Assembly: GCF_001729485.1 (NCBI RefSeq)
Contig: NZ_CP017157.1
Span: 5,456,001-5,520,000, forward strand
Direction of reading: 5' to 3'
DNA: 64,000 nt
From: Streptomyces lydicus
GTDB lineage: Bacteria > Actinomycetota > Actinomycetes > Streptomycetales > Streptomycetaceae
Below are positions 8,319 to 17,420 of the stretch, piece after piece; position 1 is the first letter of the stretch, and every line of letters starts with the position of its first letter. The notes beneath the pieces are model-generated. The model searched no databases and was not told the origin of the DNA. It worked only from the letters and a program-made list of their open reading frames with translations. Position numbers and translations under genes: made by a program.

Positions 8319-10523
8319 TCAGTCGCTGAACTTCTCGCCCTTTTCGGCCTTGTCGATCAGCAGCGCGGGCGGCGCGAACCGGTCGCCGTAGGCCGCCTGC
8401 AGCTCACGGGCGCGGGCCACGAACCCGGGCAGACCGACGAGGTCCTCCCGCCCCGGCCCACCCCGGTAGCCGTTGATGTACTGGATCACGCCGCCGGTCC
8501 AGCCCGGGAAGCCGATCCCGAAAATGGAGCCGATGTTGGCGTCGGCGACGGAGGTGAGGACGCCCTCCTCGAAGCAGCGGACGGTGTCCAGCGCCTCGGA
8601 GAACAGCATCCGCTCCTGCATGTCCTGGAAGGGGATGCCGGCCCCTTCCCTGGCGAAGTGCTCGCGCAGGCCCGGCCACAGGCCGGCGCGCTTGCCGTCC
8701 TCGCCGTACTCGTAGAAGCCGGCTCCACCGCTGCGGCCGGGACGGCCGAACTCGTCGACCATCCGGTCGATGACCTCGTCGGCCGGGTGCGGCTGCCAGG
8801 TGCCGCCGGCCTCCTCGGCCGCCCGCCTGGTCTCCTCGCGGATCTTGCGGGGCAGGGTCAGGGTCAGCTCGTCCATCAGCGACAGCACCTTGGCCGGGTA
8901 GCCGGCCTGGGCGGCGGCCTGCTCGACGGAGGCCGGGTCGAGGCCCTCGCCGACCATCGCCACGCCTTCGTTGATGAAGTGGCCGATGACCCGGGAGGTG
9001 AAGAAGCCGCGGGAGTCGTTGACGACGATCGGGGTCTTCTTGATCTGGCGGACCAGGTCGAAGGCGCGGGCCAGCGCCTCGTCGCCGGTCCGCCCGCCCT
9101 TGATGATCTCCACCAGCGGCATCCTGTCGACCGGCGAGAAGAAGTGCAGCCCGATGAAGTCCTGGTCGCGCTCGACGCCCTCGGCCAGCAGCGTGATGGG
9201 GAGGGTCGAGGTGTTCGAGCACAGCAGCGCGTCGGGGGCGACGATGTGCTGGATCTCCTTGAACACCTTGCGCTTGAGGGCGACGTCCTCGAAGACCGCC
9301 TCGATGACGGCGTCACAGCCCGCGAGGTCGTTGGGCTCGGCGGTGGGCGTGATGCGCGCCAGCAGCTCGTCGCGCTTCTGCTCGGTCGTGCGGCCCCGGG
9401 AGAGCGCCTTGGCGAGCAGCCCCTCCGAGTACGCCTTGCCCTTCTGGGCCGCCTCCGGGGTGACGTCCTTGAGGACGACCTGGATGCCGGCCTTGGCGCA
9501 GGCGTAGGCGATGCCCGCGCCCATCATGCCGGCGCCGAGGACGGCGACCTTCTCGACCTTGCGGGGCTCGATGTCCTTGGGGCGGTTGGCGCCGGAGTTG
9601 ACGGCCTGCAGGTCGAAGAAGAACGCCTGGATCATGTTCTTGGAGATCTGGCCGGTGACCAGCTCGACGAAGTACCGCGCCTCGATGGTCTGCGCGGTCT
9701 CGAAGTCGACCTGGGAGCCCTCGACGGCCGCGGCGAGGATGTTGCGCGGCGCCGGGTACGGGGCGCCGTTGAGCTGCTTCTTGAGGTTGGCCGGGAAGGC
9801 CGGGAGGTTGGCCGCGAACTTCGGCTGGGCGGGCGTGCCGCCGGGGATGCGGTACCCCTTCACGTCCCAGGGCTGCTGGGACTCGGGGTGCTCGTCGACG
9901 AAGGCGCGGGCCTTGGCGAGCAGTTCCTCGGGGGTGGCCGCGACGTCGTGGATCAGCCCGGCTTCCTTGGCGCGCGGGGCGCTGTACTGGGTGCCCTGGA
10001 GCAGCACCTTCAGCAGCGCGTCGGCGATGCCGAGCAGCCGGACCGTGCGGGTGACACCGCCGGCGGCGGGCAGCAGACCGAGGGTGACCTCGGGCAGGCC
10101 GATCTTGGTGCCGGGGGTGTCGAGGGCGACGCGGTGGTGGCAGGCGAGCGCGATCTCGTAACCGCCGCCCAGCGCGGCGCCGTTGATGGCGGCGACGACG
10201 GGCTTGCCGAGCGTTTCGATGCGGCGCAGGTCGCGCTTGATGCCGTTGCCCGACTCGAAGGCCCGCTGGGCCTGGGCGGGGGTGACGGCGATCAGGTCGC
10301 GCAGGTCGCCACCGGCGAAGAAGGTCTTCTTCGCGGAGGTGAAGATGATGCCGCGGATGTTGTCCTTCTCGGCCTCCAGGCGGTCGGCGACCGCGGTGAG
10401 GGAGGTCTTGAAGGCGTTGTTCATGGTGTTGGCGGACTGGTCCGGGTCGTCCAGGACCAGGGTGACGATGCCGGTCTCGTCCTGTTCCCAGCGGATGGTC
10501 GACAAAGCTGCGGATTCACTCAT
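8319..10523 (-). CDS. Fatty acid oxidation multifunctional enzyme (enoyl-CoA hydratase / 3-hydroxyacyl-CoA dehydrogenase)
   Basis: FadB/FadJ-type alpha subunit of beta-oxidation, 734 aa. The N-terminal crotonase domain (about 10-190) has the oxyanion-hole motifs FFAGGDLRDL and GAALGGGYEIAL, with the two catalytic glutamates probably Glu123 and Glu145. A linker leads to an NAD-binding domain starting VAVLGAGMMGAGIAYA, and then the C-terminal 3-hydroxyacyl-CoA dehydrogenase helices including FGRPGRSGGAGFYEY. The ATG at 10523 follows GGAGAACGCACC. Only 32 bp separate it from the thiolase gene upstream, so the two are almost certainly co-transcribed and form the hydratase/dehydrogenase/thiolase complex. 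Confidence 0.95.
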   Translation of the reverse strand: MSESAALSTIRWEQDETGIVTLVLDDPDQSANTMNNAFKTSLTAVADRLEAEKDNIRGIIFTSAKKTFFAGGDLRDLIAVTPAQAQRAFESGNGIKRDLRRIETLGKPVVAAINGAALGGGYEIALACHHRVALDTPGTKIGLPEVTLGLLPAAGGVTRTVRLLGIADALLKVLLQGTQYSAPRAKEAGLIHDVAATPEELLAKARAFVDEHPESQQPWDVKGYRIPGGTPAQPKFAANLPAFPANLKKQLNGAPYPAPRNILAAAVEGSQVDFETAQTIEARYFVELVTGQISKNMIQAFFFDLQAVNSGANRPKDIEPRKVEKVAVLGAGMMGAGIAYACAKAGIQVVLKDVTPEAAQKGKAYSEGLLAKALSRGRTTEQKRDELLARITPTAEPNDLAGCDAVIEAVFEDVALKRKVFKEIQHIVAPDALLCSNTSTLPITLLAEGVERDQDFIGLHFFSPVDRMPLVEIIKGGRTGDEALARAFDLVRQIKKTPIVVNDSRGFFTSRVIGHFINEGVAMVGEGLDPASVEQAAAQAGYPAKVLSLMDELTLTLPRKIREETRRAAEEAGGTWQPHPADEVIDRMVDEFGRPGRSGGAGFYEYGEDGKRAGLWPGLREHFAREGAGIPFQDMQERMLFSEALDTVRCFEEGVLTSVADANIGSIFGIGFPGWTGGVIQYINGYRGGPGREDLVGLPGFVARARELQAAYGDRFAPPALLIDKAEKGEKFSD

Positions 10524-10555
10524 GGTGCGTTCTCCGTAGTGGGTGGGACGAGGGG

Positions 10556-11770
10556 TCAGAGGCGCTCGATGACGGTGGCGATGCCCATGCCGCCGCCGAC
10601 GCAGAGAGTGGCCAGGCCGTAGCGCTTGTCCTGCCGCTCCAGCTCGTCGATGAGGGTGCCCAGGATCATCGCGCCGGTGGCGCCCAGCGGGTGGCCCAGG
10701 GCGATGGCGCCGCCGTTGACGTTGACCTTGTCCAGGCTCAGGCCCATGTCCTTGACGAAGCGCAGTACGACGGCGGCGAACGCCTCGTTGATCTCGACCA
10801 GATCGATGTCGTCGATGGTCAGCCCGGCCTTGGCGAGCGCCTTGCGGCTGGCGGGCGCGGGGCCGGTGAGCATGATCGTCGGCTCGGAGCCGGAGACCGC
10901 GGCCGCGAGGATACGGGCCCGCGGGGTGAGCCCGTAGCGCTCGCCGACCTCCTTGGAGCCGATGGCGACGAGCGCCGCGCCGTCCACGATGCCGGAGGAG
11001 TTGCCGGCGTGGTGGACGTGGTCGATCTTCTCGACCCAGTGGTACTTCTGCAGGGCCACCGCGTCGAAGCCGCCGGCGTCACCGATGGTGGCGAAGGACG
11101 GCTTGAGCCCGGCGAGGGAGTCGGCGGTGGTGCCGGGGCGCATGTGCTCGTCGTGGTCGAGGACGACCAGGCCGTTGCGGTCGCGCACCGGGACCACGGA
11201 GCGGTTGAAGCGCCCGTCCTTCCACGCCTCGGCGGCGCGCTCCTGGGAGAGCGCGGCGAACTCGTCGACGTCGCGCCGGCTGTAGCCCTCGATGGTGGCG
11301 ATGAGGTCGGCGCCGATGCCCTGGGGGACGAAGCCGGTGTCGAAGTTGGTCATCGGGTCGGCGAACCAGGCGCCGCCGTCGGAGGCCATCGGGACCCGCG
11401 ACATGGATTCGACGCCGCCCGCCAGAACCAGGTCCTCCCAGCCCGAACGCACCTTGGCGGCGGCCATGTTGACGGCTTCGAGACCCGACGCACAGAAGCG
11501 GTTCTCCTGTACGCCGGCGACGGTGTCGGGCAGCCCGGCGGCGATCGCCGCGATCCGGGCGATGTCGGAGCCCTGGTCGCCGACCGGTCCGACGACGCCG
11601 AGCACGATGTCGTCGATGGCGGCCGGGTCGAGGCCGGGGAAGCGGTTGCGCACCTCGTGGATCAGGCCGACGACCAGGTCGATCGGCTTGGTGCCGTGCA
11701 GTGCGCCATTGGCCTTGCCGCGGCCGCGCGGGGTGCGGATCGCGTCGTACACGTACGCTTCGGTGCTCAC
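10556..11770 (-). CDS. Acetyl-CoA C-acyltransferase (thiolase, FadA-like)
   Basis: Last step of beta-oxidation: thiolytic release of acetyl-CoA. The 404-aa protein has the acyl-accepting Cys93 in [13 protein letters not shown], His360 in [11 protein letters not shown] and the second Cys390 in CVGGGMGIA, so the full catalytic set is present. The GTG start at 11770 ([15 protein letters not shown]) follows GAAAGGCTTACCA. It lies between the acyl-CoA dehydrogenase and the FadJ-like gene on the same strand. Confidence 0.95.
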   Translation of the reverse strand: MSTEAYVYDAIRTPRGRGKANGALHGTKPIDLVVGLIHEVRNRFPGLDPAAIDDIVLGVVGPVGDQGSDIARIAAIAAGLPDTVAGVQENRFCASGLEAVNMAAAKVRSGWEDLVLAGGVESMSRVPMASDGGAWFADPMTNFDTGFVPQGIGADLIATIEGYSRRDVDEFAALSQERAAEAWKDGRFNRSVVPVRDRNGLVVLDHDEHMRPGTTADSLAGLKPSFATIGDAGGFDAVALQKYHWVEKIDHVHHAGNSSGIVDGAALVAIGSKEVGERYGLTPRARILAAAVSGSEPTIMLTGPAPASRKALAKAGLTIDDIDLVEINEAFAAVVLRFVKDMGLSLDKVNVNGGAIALGHPLGATGAMILGTLIDELERQDKRYGLATLCVGGGMGIATVIERL

Positions 11771-11829
11771 TGGTAAGCCTTTCTGGCGGGGTTTCGGGGG
11801 CTGTCCCCGGGAAGACACGGCGCGGAGGG

Positions 11830-12984
11830 TCAGCCGAGCAGCGAGCGCCCGATGATCTCCTTCATGATTTCGGTCGTCCCGCCGTAGATGGTCTGGATGC
11901 GTCCGTCGGTGAAGGCCCTGGCGACGCGGTACTCGGTCATGTAGCCGTACCCGCCGTGGAGTTGCAGACAGCGGTCGGCGACGCGTTTCTGGAGTTCGGT
12001 GGCCCACCACTTGGCCATCGACGCGTGGACGGCGTCGAGCTTGCCGTCCGAGTGGTCGACGATGCAGCGGTCGAGGAAGGTGCGGGTGACGGCGCACTCC
12101 GTGGCCATCTCGGCTATCTCGAAGCGGACGTGTTGAAGCTTCGACAGCGGCCGCCCGAACGCCTCGCGCTCCTTGACGTAGTCGGTGGTGATCTCCAGCA
12201 GGTGTTCGGCGGCGGCGATCCCGGCGACGGCTATGCCCATCCGCTCCTGGGCGAGGTTGGTCATCAGGTGGATGAAGGCGCCGTTGAGCTCACCGAGCAG
12301 GTTCTCCTTGGGGACCCGTACGTCGTTGAAGAACAGCTCGGCGGTGTCCTGGGACTTCTGGCCGATCTTGTCGAGGTTCCGGCCGCGCTCGAAGCCGTCC
12401 GTACCCCGCTCGACGACCAGCAGCGACAGCCCGTGCGCACCGCCCTCGGGGGTGGTCTTGGCCACGACGATGACGAGGTCGGCGAGGATGCCGTTGGAGA
12501 TGAAGGTCTTCGATCCGTTGAGCAGCCAGTGGTCGCCGCGGTCCTCGGCGGTGGTGCGGATGCCCTGGAGGTCGGAGCCCGCGCCGGGCTCGGTCATGGC
12601 GATGGCGGTGATGATCTCGCCGCTGCAGAAGCCGGGCAGCCATCGGCGCTTCTGCTCGTCGGTGGCGAGGGTGGTGAGGTAGGGGCCGATGATGTCGTTG
12701 TGCAGGCCCAGCGCGAGTCCGGCGGCGCCGGCGCGGGTGAACTCCTCGGCGAGGACCGCGCTGTAGCGGAAGTCGGGGTTGCCCCCGCCCCCGTACTCCT
12801 CGGGCACGGCCAGCCCCAGCAGGCCCTGTCTGCCGGCCGCGCGCCAGGCGTCCCGGCTGACGATGCCGTCCTTCTCCCACTGCTCGTAGTACGGCGTCAC
12901 CTCCTTGGCGAGGAAGGTGCGTACCGTCTCGCGGAAGGCCACGTGGTCCTCGGTGAAGATCTGGCGCTGCATCTGCGCGGTCAT
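11830..12984 (-). CDS. Acyl-CoA dehydrogenase
   Basis: FAD-dependent alpha,beta-dehydrogenation of an acyl-CoA; 384 aa with the usual three-domain layout. Visible motifs are [18 protein letters not shown] for substrate and FAD contacts, and the C-terminal [13 protein letters not shown] and [13 protein letters not shown]. The catalytic base is probably Glu372. The ATG start at 12984 lies 10 nt after GGAGG. It precedes the thiolase by 59 bp in the same block. An in-frame ATG four codons on is an alternative start. The chain-length preference cannot be assigned. Confidence 0.94.
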   Translation of the reverse strand: MTAQMQRQIFTEDHVAFRETVRTFLAKEVTPYYEQWEKDGIVSRDAWRAAGRQGLLGLAVPEEYGGGGNPDFRYSAVLAEEFTRAGAAGLALGLHNDIIGPYLTTLATDEQKRRWLPGFCSGEIITAIAMTEPGAGSDLQGIRTTAEDRGDHWLLNGSKTFISNGILADLVIVVAKTTPEGGAHGLSLLVVERGTDGFERGRNLDKIGQKSQDTAELFFNDVRVPKENLLGELNGAFIHLMTNLAQERMGIAVAGIAAAEHLLEITTDYVKEREAFGRPLSKLQHVRFEIAEMATECAVTRTFLDRCIVDHSDGKLDAVHASMAKWWATELQKRVADRCLQLHGGYGYMTEYRVARAFTDGRIQTIYGGTTEIMKEIIGRSLLG

Positions 12985-13070
12985 CTCTGCGGGCCCTCCT
13001 CAGAGCCGGTTCTCGACGGTCTCGGTCAGCGTGGCGGGCTCGGGCCGCGCGGGGTGGCATCCGGGCATCG

Positions 13071-14252
13071 TCACTCCCGCTCGGCGCGGTGCGGGGCGGC
13101 GGGCGCGTTGTCCGGCGGCCCGGCCGGTGCGGGGGCGAGCAGGCCGGGCGCCTGCCAGTCGCGGGCGATCTCCTCGGTGTCCGCTCCGGGGCGCGCGGGC
13201 GGTCGGCGGACCGCCGCGGGCGTCCGCGAGAAGCGGGGGGCGGGCGCGGGCTGGGTGATGCCGTCGTGGTCGACGAAGGTGCCGCGGGTGGCGAGATGCG
13301 GGTGCTGCGGGGCCTCGCGCAGCGACAGCACGGGCGCCACACAGGCGTCGGACTCCTGGAAGACCGCGGTCCATTCCGCTCTCGTCCGGGTCTTGAAGCG
13401 GGCCGCGATGGCCGTACGGAGGTCGTCCCAGGCGGCGGGATCGTCCCGGTCGGGCGCCTCGTCCTCGATGCCCAGCAGGCGGATGAACTCGCCGTAGAAC
13501 CGCTTCTCCAGCGCCCCGACCGCCATGTGACCGCCGTCGGCGGTCTCGTACGTGCCGTAGAACGGCGTCCCGCCGTCCAGCAGGTTGGCCCCGCGGCGGT
13601 CCTGCCATCCGCCCGCCGCCAGCATGCCGTGGATCATCGCCGTCAGATGGGCCGTGCCGTCGACGATGGCGGCGTCCACGACCTGGCCCGCGCCGCCCTC
13701 GGCGCGGGCGTGCCGGAGGGCGGCGAGGACGCCGATGACCAGGTAGAGGGAGCCGCCGGCGAAGTCGCCGAGGAGGTTGGCGGGGATGGCGGGCGGGCCG
13801 TCGGGCGGACCGATCATGCCCAGGGCTCCGGTGATGGCGATGTAGCCGATGTCGTGTCCCGCGGTGTCGGCGAGCGGCCCCTGCTGGCCCCAGCCGGTCA
13901 TCCGGCCGTAGACGAGCCGGGGGTTGCGTGCCAGGCACTCCTCCGGGCCCACGCCGAGCCGCTCGGCCACACCCGGGCGGTAACCCTCCACCAGCACATC
14001 GGCTCGCTCGGCGAGTTCCAGCACCTGGGCGACCCCGTCCGGCGTCTTCAGGTCGACCAGCACCGAGCGCTTGTTGCGGTTGGTGACGTCGTACGCGGGG
14101 TCGATGCGCAGCCCGGCGCCTCCGGGCCGGTCGACACGGACGACGTCGGCGCCGAGATCGGCCAGCAGCATGGCCGCGAACGGGCCGGGGCCGATGCCGG
14201 CGAGTTCGACCACCCGCACCCCGCTCAGCGGGCCGTTCGCTGACTCCGTCAT
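13071..14252 (-). CDS. Alpha-methylacyl-CoA racemase (CaiB/BaiF family)
   Basis: Interconverts 2R and 2S methyl-branched acyl-CoAs so that branched chains can enter beta-oxidation. The protein is 393 aa. The opening LSGVRVVELAGIGPGPFAAM is typical of the MCR/AMACR branch. All three residues used by the mycobacterial enzyme have counterparts: His133 (AGHDIGY), Asp163 (LLGDFAGGS) and Glu249 (GALEKRF). That favours a racemase over a CoA-transferase. The ATG start at 14252 follows GGAAGGG. It is the promoter-proximal gene of the acyl-CoA block, 86 bp before the dehydrogenase, and the operator-like cluster at 14279-14320 lies just upstream. The context suggests catabolism of branched fatty acids or isoprenoid/sterol side chains. 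Confidence 0.9.
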   Translation of the reverse strand: MTESANGPLSGVRVVELAGIGPGPFAAMLLADLGADVVRVDRPGGAGLRIDPAYDVTNRNKRSVLVDLKTPDGVAQVLELAERADVLVEGYRPGVAERLGVGPEECLARNPRLVYGRMTGWGQQGPLADTAGHDIGYIAITGALGMIGPPDGPPAIPANLLGDFAGGSLYLVIGVLAALRHARAEGGAGQVVDAAIVDGTAHLTAMIHGMLAAGGWQDRRGANLLDGGTPFYGTYETADGGHMAVGALEKRFYGEFIRLLGIEDEAPDRDDPAAWDDLRTAIAARFKTRTRAEWTAVFQESDACVAPVLSLREAPQHPHLATRGTFVDHDGITQPAPAPRFSRTPAAVRRPPARPGADTEEIARDWQAPGLLAPAPAGPPDNAPAAPHRAERE

Positions 14253-14278
14253 CGCGCCCCATGCCCTTCCGCACTGTG

Positions 14279-14320
14279 ACACTTCTGATGTAACACTCGT
14301 GATGTTAAGAACGTGTTCCA
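14279..14320. promoter_or_regulatory. Operator-like repeat cluster upstream of the acyl-CoA degradation block
   Basis: Two direct copies of ACACTnnTGATGT (14279-14291 and 14293-14305, 14-nt period, 11 of 13 identical) overlap an inverted repeat TAACA-7-TGTTA (14291-14307). They are followed by AGAAC-GT-GTTC (14308-14318), which fits the KstR-type pattern TNNAACNNGTTNNA at all positions but the first. The cluster starts 26 bp before the racemase start codon. Confidence 0.5.
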
Positions 14321-14356
14321 CTTTCCACAAGACCCCCGTGCCAAGTGGCGACCGCG

Positions 14357-14406
14357 GAAAAGGCCCGCGCCGACGAGGCTCCCTCACCCTCGCCGTCACG
14401 GGCCTT
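14357..14406 (-). terminator. Terminator of the 52-codon gene
   Basis: On the minus strand AAGGCCCG pairs with CGGGCCTT, extended by a partly paired 11-bp inner stem, and is followed by TTTTCC. It lies 25 bp past the stop codon of the small gene at 14431. Confidence 0.6.
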
Positions 14407-14430
14407 CGCGCGCTGTCTGCCGCTGCGCCG

Positions 14431-14589
14431 CTATCCCCCGTCGAGCTCGGCGATGAGCTTCTTCGGGGCTATGCCGCGGGACGCCGCCGTCCGGTCGCAG
14501 CGCAGCCCGGCCGGCGGGACGGCCTGCTCCGCCACCGGGACCCGCCGCCGCTCCCGTACCGCCACCGACTGCCACACCGCCGTGTTCAT
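14431..14589 (-). CDS. Small conserved-looking protein of unknown function (52 aa)
   Basis: ATG at 14589 is preceded by GTGGAGGAGCGC, one of the best ribosome sites in the window. The frame runs 52 codons to TAG and is followed by a hairpin with a T-run (14357-14406). The peptide is basic (MNTAVWQSVAVRERRRV at the start, IAPKKLIAELDGG at the end) with no signal peptide, membrane segment or recognised domain. It lies between the racemase gene and mgtC. The function is unknown; the case for a gene is its translation and termination signals. Confidence 0.5.
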   Translation of the reverse strand: MNTAVWQSVAVRERRRVPVAEQAVPPAGLRCDRTAASRGIAPKKLIAELDGG

Positions 14590-14744
14590 GCGCTCCTCCA
14601 CGTCCGTCCCCCGTACGGCACCCTCTGCGATGCCGCCCGGCGCCGCGCTCGCCGCGCGCGGGCCGACCAACGCAATCCACGCTAACGGCGGCCACTGACA
14701 ACGGCCCGCGCAGCGCCGGAGGACCGGCTCCGACCGGGGGGACA

Positions 14745-15494
14745 ATGGGCGCCATGTCCCCCTCGCAACTCGCCGCCGCACTGTTCGACTTCCACGCCGG
14801 CCAGGGGCCGCGCCAGTTCACCGAACTCGCGCTCGCGCTGGTGCTGTCCTCGCTGATCGGCCTCGAACGCGAGGCGAGGCAGAAGAGCGCCGGACTGCGC
14901 ACCCACACGCTCGTCGGCGTGGGCAGCGCGCTGTTCATGGAGGTGTCGATCCACGGCTTCGGGGCGCTGCTGGGCGTCGACGGTGTGTCGCTCGACCCGT
15001 CCCGGGTGGCCGCGCAGGTCGTCTCGGGCATCGGCTTCATCGGCGGGGGCCTGATCTTCGTCAGGAAGGACGCGGTCCGCGGGCTGACGACGGCCGCCAC
15101 CATCTGGCTGACCTGCGCGATCGGCATGGCGTGCGGCGGGGGCCTGCCGCTGCTCGCCATCGGTTGCACCGCGGTGCACTTCCTCATCGTCCGCGGCTTC
15201 TCGAAGGTGTCGGACCGGATCCCGTCGAAGCCGTCCCTCACCCGCGCCGACCTGCGGGTCCTGTACCGCCCGCAACACGGACTGCTGGGGCGGATGTTGG
15301 AGCTGTGCACCAGCAGCGGCTTCCGGGTGACCGACGTCCAGGTGGACACCGGCGACGAAGCGGCCGGGAGTGAGGCCGAGGTGATGCTCCGTCTGGAAGG
15401 CGTTGCGCCCACGTACCCGCTGGTCGAGTCGGTGTCCGAGCTGGACGGCGTGCGCTGGGTGGGGCTCGGGCGGCCGGCCGACCACACCGAGTGA
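14745..15494 (+). CDS. MgtC/SapB family membrane protein
   Basis: Inner-membrane protein of the MgtC family (about 249 aa), with four or five N-terminal helices carrying the family hallmarks LSSLIGLEREARQKSAGLRT, VGVGSALFM and QVVSGIGFIGGGLIF. A cytoplasmic ACT-like C-terminal domain begins near residue 165. The family is linked to growth at low magnesium and to membrane-potential/ATP-synthase control, but the molecular role is debated. The start could be ATG 14745 or ATG 14754; a G-run lies immediately upstream. It ends 31 bp from the convergent MFS gene. Confidence 0.88.
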   Translation: MGAMSPSQLAAALFDFHAGQGPRQFTELALALVLSSLIGLEREARQKSAGLRTHTLVGVGSALFMEVSIHGFGALLGVDGVSLDPSRVAAQVVSGIGFIGGGLIFVRKDAVRGLTTAATIWLTCAIGMACGGGLPLLAIGCTAVHFLIVRGFSKVSDRIPSKPSLTRADLRVLYRPQHGLLGRMLELCTSSGFRVTDVQVDTGDEAAGSEAEVMLRLEGVAPTYPLVESVSELDGVRWVGLGRPADHTE

Positions 15495-15525
15495 CACCGG
15501 GCGCCCGCCCCGCCCCCGGGTGCCA

Positions 15526-17049
15526 CTACACCGGGCCCGGCGGCACCGCCCCGGCGCCCGGGCCGCCCCGATCCGCCTCCGGCGGGACGGCGGCCGCTCC
15601 CCCGCCCGCCGGGACGAGGTGGTCGGCCGGTGCCTGACGGTCCACCAGCCGTCCCAGCCGCTGCGGCACGTCGCCGCCCACCAGGAGGATGACGACGAGC
15701 GTCAGCCCGAAGGTGAGCACCGCGAGCGCCCGCCCCAGGGTCATGCCGTCGGCCAGACGGGCGCCGAGGACGGGTGCCACCGCCCCGCCCAGTGCACCGA
15801 CGTTGTAGACGAAGCCCAGAGAGGCGGCGCGGACCGCGGTCGGGAAATGGCCCGCGAGGTACTTCGGCAGGATGCCGGAGATGCCCTGGCCGAGCGCGAG
15901 CAGCCCGAAGACCAGCACACCGAGCGCCGGCAGGCTGTCGCGCACCGCGAAGACCGGGAAGACGAAGGCGAGGGAGGCCAGCAGGGTTCCCGCGTAGGCG
16001 CGCCGGGTGCCGAACCGGTCACCGACGAAGCCGGCCAGCCAGCAGCCCGCCATCGTGCCGAAGCCCGCGTAGAACATCACGTCGGTGACCTGATCCGGGT
16101 CGAACCCGAGGTCGGTCTTGAGGTAGGTGGGCAGCAGCGCCTGAACGGGCCAGCTGTAGAGGAACGCGGCGAACACCGTCACCATCAGGGACACGTACAG
16201 CAGCCATCCCCGGCGGCCTCCCAGTTGGACGGCGAAGGCGATCAGGCAGAGCGCGGCGACGGCCGACAGCCAGGGGACGCAGCCCACGCCGACGGGCGTG
16301 AAGACGCAGAACAGCGCCACCGAGGCGACCGCCGCCAGGACCGTGTTGCCCCAGGCACGGGCGCGTCCCGTGAAGAGCGGGCGGAACGGATTGGGACGGT
16401 CCGCCTCCGGTCCGGCCGTACCGATCTCCCGCTGCCAGTCCCCGGCCTCCGGCAGCGACCTGCGCACCCAGAGGGCGACCAGGACGGGAAGGACGCCGAT
16501 CCAGAACATCCAGCGCCAGCCCCAGTGGGGCACCACCCACTTGTACAGCTCCGCCGCGAGGATCGTGCCGCCCGCGTATCCCGAGATCAGGAATCCGGAG
16601 GCGCGGTTGCGCCACCGGGTGGGCCAGGTCTCCAGCACGTACGTCACACCGGCGCTGTAGTCCCCCGCCATGCCGAGGCCGATCACCAGCCGGGCGACGA
16701 ACAGGCTGGTGTACCCCCAGGCGAATCCGCAGGCGAAGGTGCCGAGGGAGTACAGCAGGATGCTGGTGATCATCGCGGCCTTGCGGCCGTAGCGGTCCCC
16801 CAGCGCTCCCAGGACGGCGCCGCCCAGCCATCGGGTGATGAAGGCGCCGGAGATCAGCGAGGCGGCGGTGGCGGTGCTGAGGTGGAAGTCCGCGGCGATG
16901 TCGGTCAGCACCAGGGTGATCAGGACGAAGTCGAAGCCGTCGAGGAGGTAGCCGATCCAGGCGGCGAACATCGCCTTCCACTGGCGCCGGGTGATCTCCC
17001 GGTACCGGCGCGGTTTCCTGTCGGGGGTGTCCAGCGGGCGCGTGATCAC
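15526..17049 (-). CDS. MFS transporter, sialate/NanT-like
   Basis: Twelve-helix major facilitator of 507 aa. The opening ITRRQWKAMFAAWIGYLLDG and DFVLITLVLTDIAADF, and GDRYGRKAAMITSILLYSLG between helices 2 and 3, resemble sialic-acid/organic-acid symporters of the NanT branch. The central loop (PEAGDWQREIG) and a Pro/Gly-rich C-terminal tail of about 45 residues are lineage-specific. The GTG start at 17049 lies 9 nt after GGAGG. No sialic acid catabolic genes are adjacent, so the substrate may be another carboxylate. Confidence 0.83.
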   Translation of the reverse strand: MITRPLDTPDRKPRRYREITRRQWKAMFAAWIGYLLDGFDFVLITLVLTDIAADFHLSTATAASLISGAFITRWLGGAVLGALGDRYGRKAAMITSILLYSLGTFACGFAWGYTSLFVARLVIGLGMAGDYSAGVTYVLETWPTRWRNRASGFLISGYAGGTILAAELYKWVVPHWGWRWMFWIGVLPVLVALWVRRSLPEAGDWQREIGTAGPEADRPNPFRPLFTGRARAWGNTVLAAVASVALFCVFTPVGVGCVPWLSAVAALCLIAFAVQLGGRRGWLLYVSLMVTVFAAFLYSWPVQALLPTYLKTDLGFDPDQVTDVMFYAGFGTMAGCWLAGFVGDRFGTRRAYAGTLLASLAFVFPVFAVRDSLPALGVLVFGLLALGQGISGILPKYLAGHFPTAVRAASLGFVYNVGALGGAVAPVLGARLADGMTLGRALAVLTFGLTLVVILLVGGDVPQRLGRLVDRQAPADHLVPAGGGAAAVPPEADRGGPGAGAVPPGPV

Positions 17050-17420
17050 AACAACCGGCCTCCTCCAGGCGTCGGCGAAGGTGCGAGGCGGGGTGCGGTA
17101 CGGAGGAAGAGCCGGTGCGCGGACGCTGCGCGGTGCGCACCGGCGGACAACGGACGGACAGCGAACGGCAATCCAGATATCGGACGTCCTACGTCATCGG
17201 TGCCACCGGTGAATGTGGCCCCGCGGTGACGCCCTGTCAAGACTGCCCGCCGCCGCCACCGCTTCCGCCGCGCCCGGCACTCCCCGGCCCCCTGACGGAG
17301 CCGGACGGCCACCCGCGGAACCGCTGTGACCAAGGGGGTGGCCGGGACCCGTCGTTGACGGAGTGGCGGCCACTGCCTAGGGTCCGGACACCAGTCACAG
17401 GGTGGTTGAGAGGACGCGGG

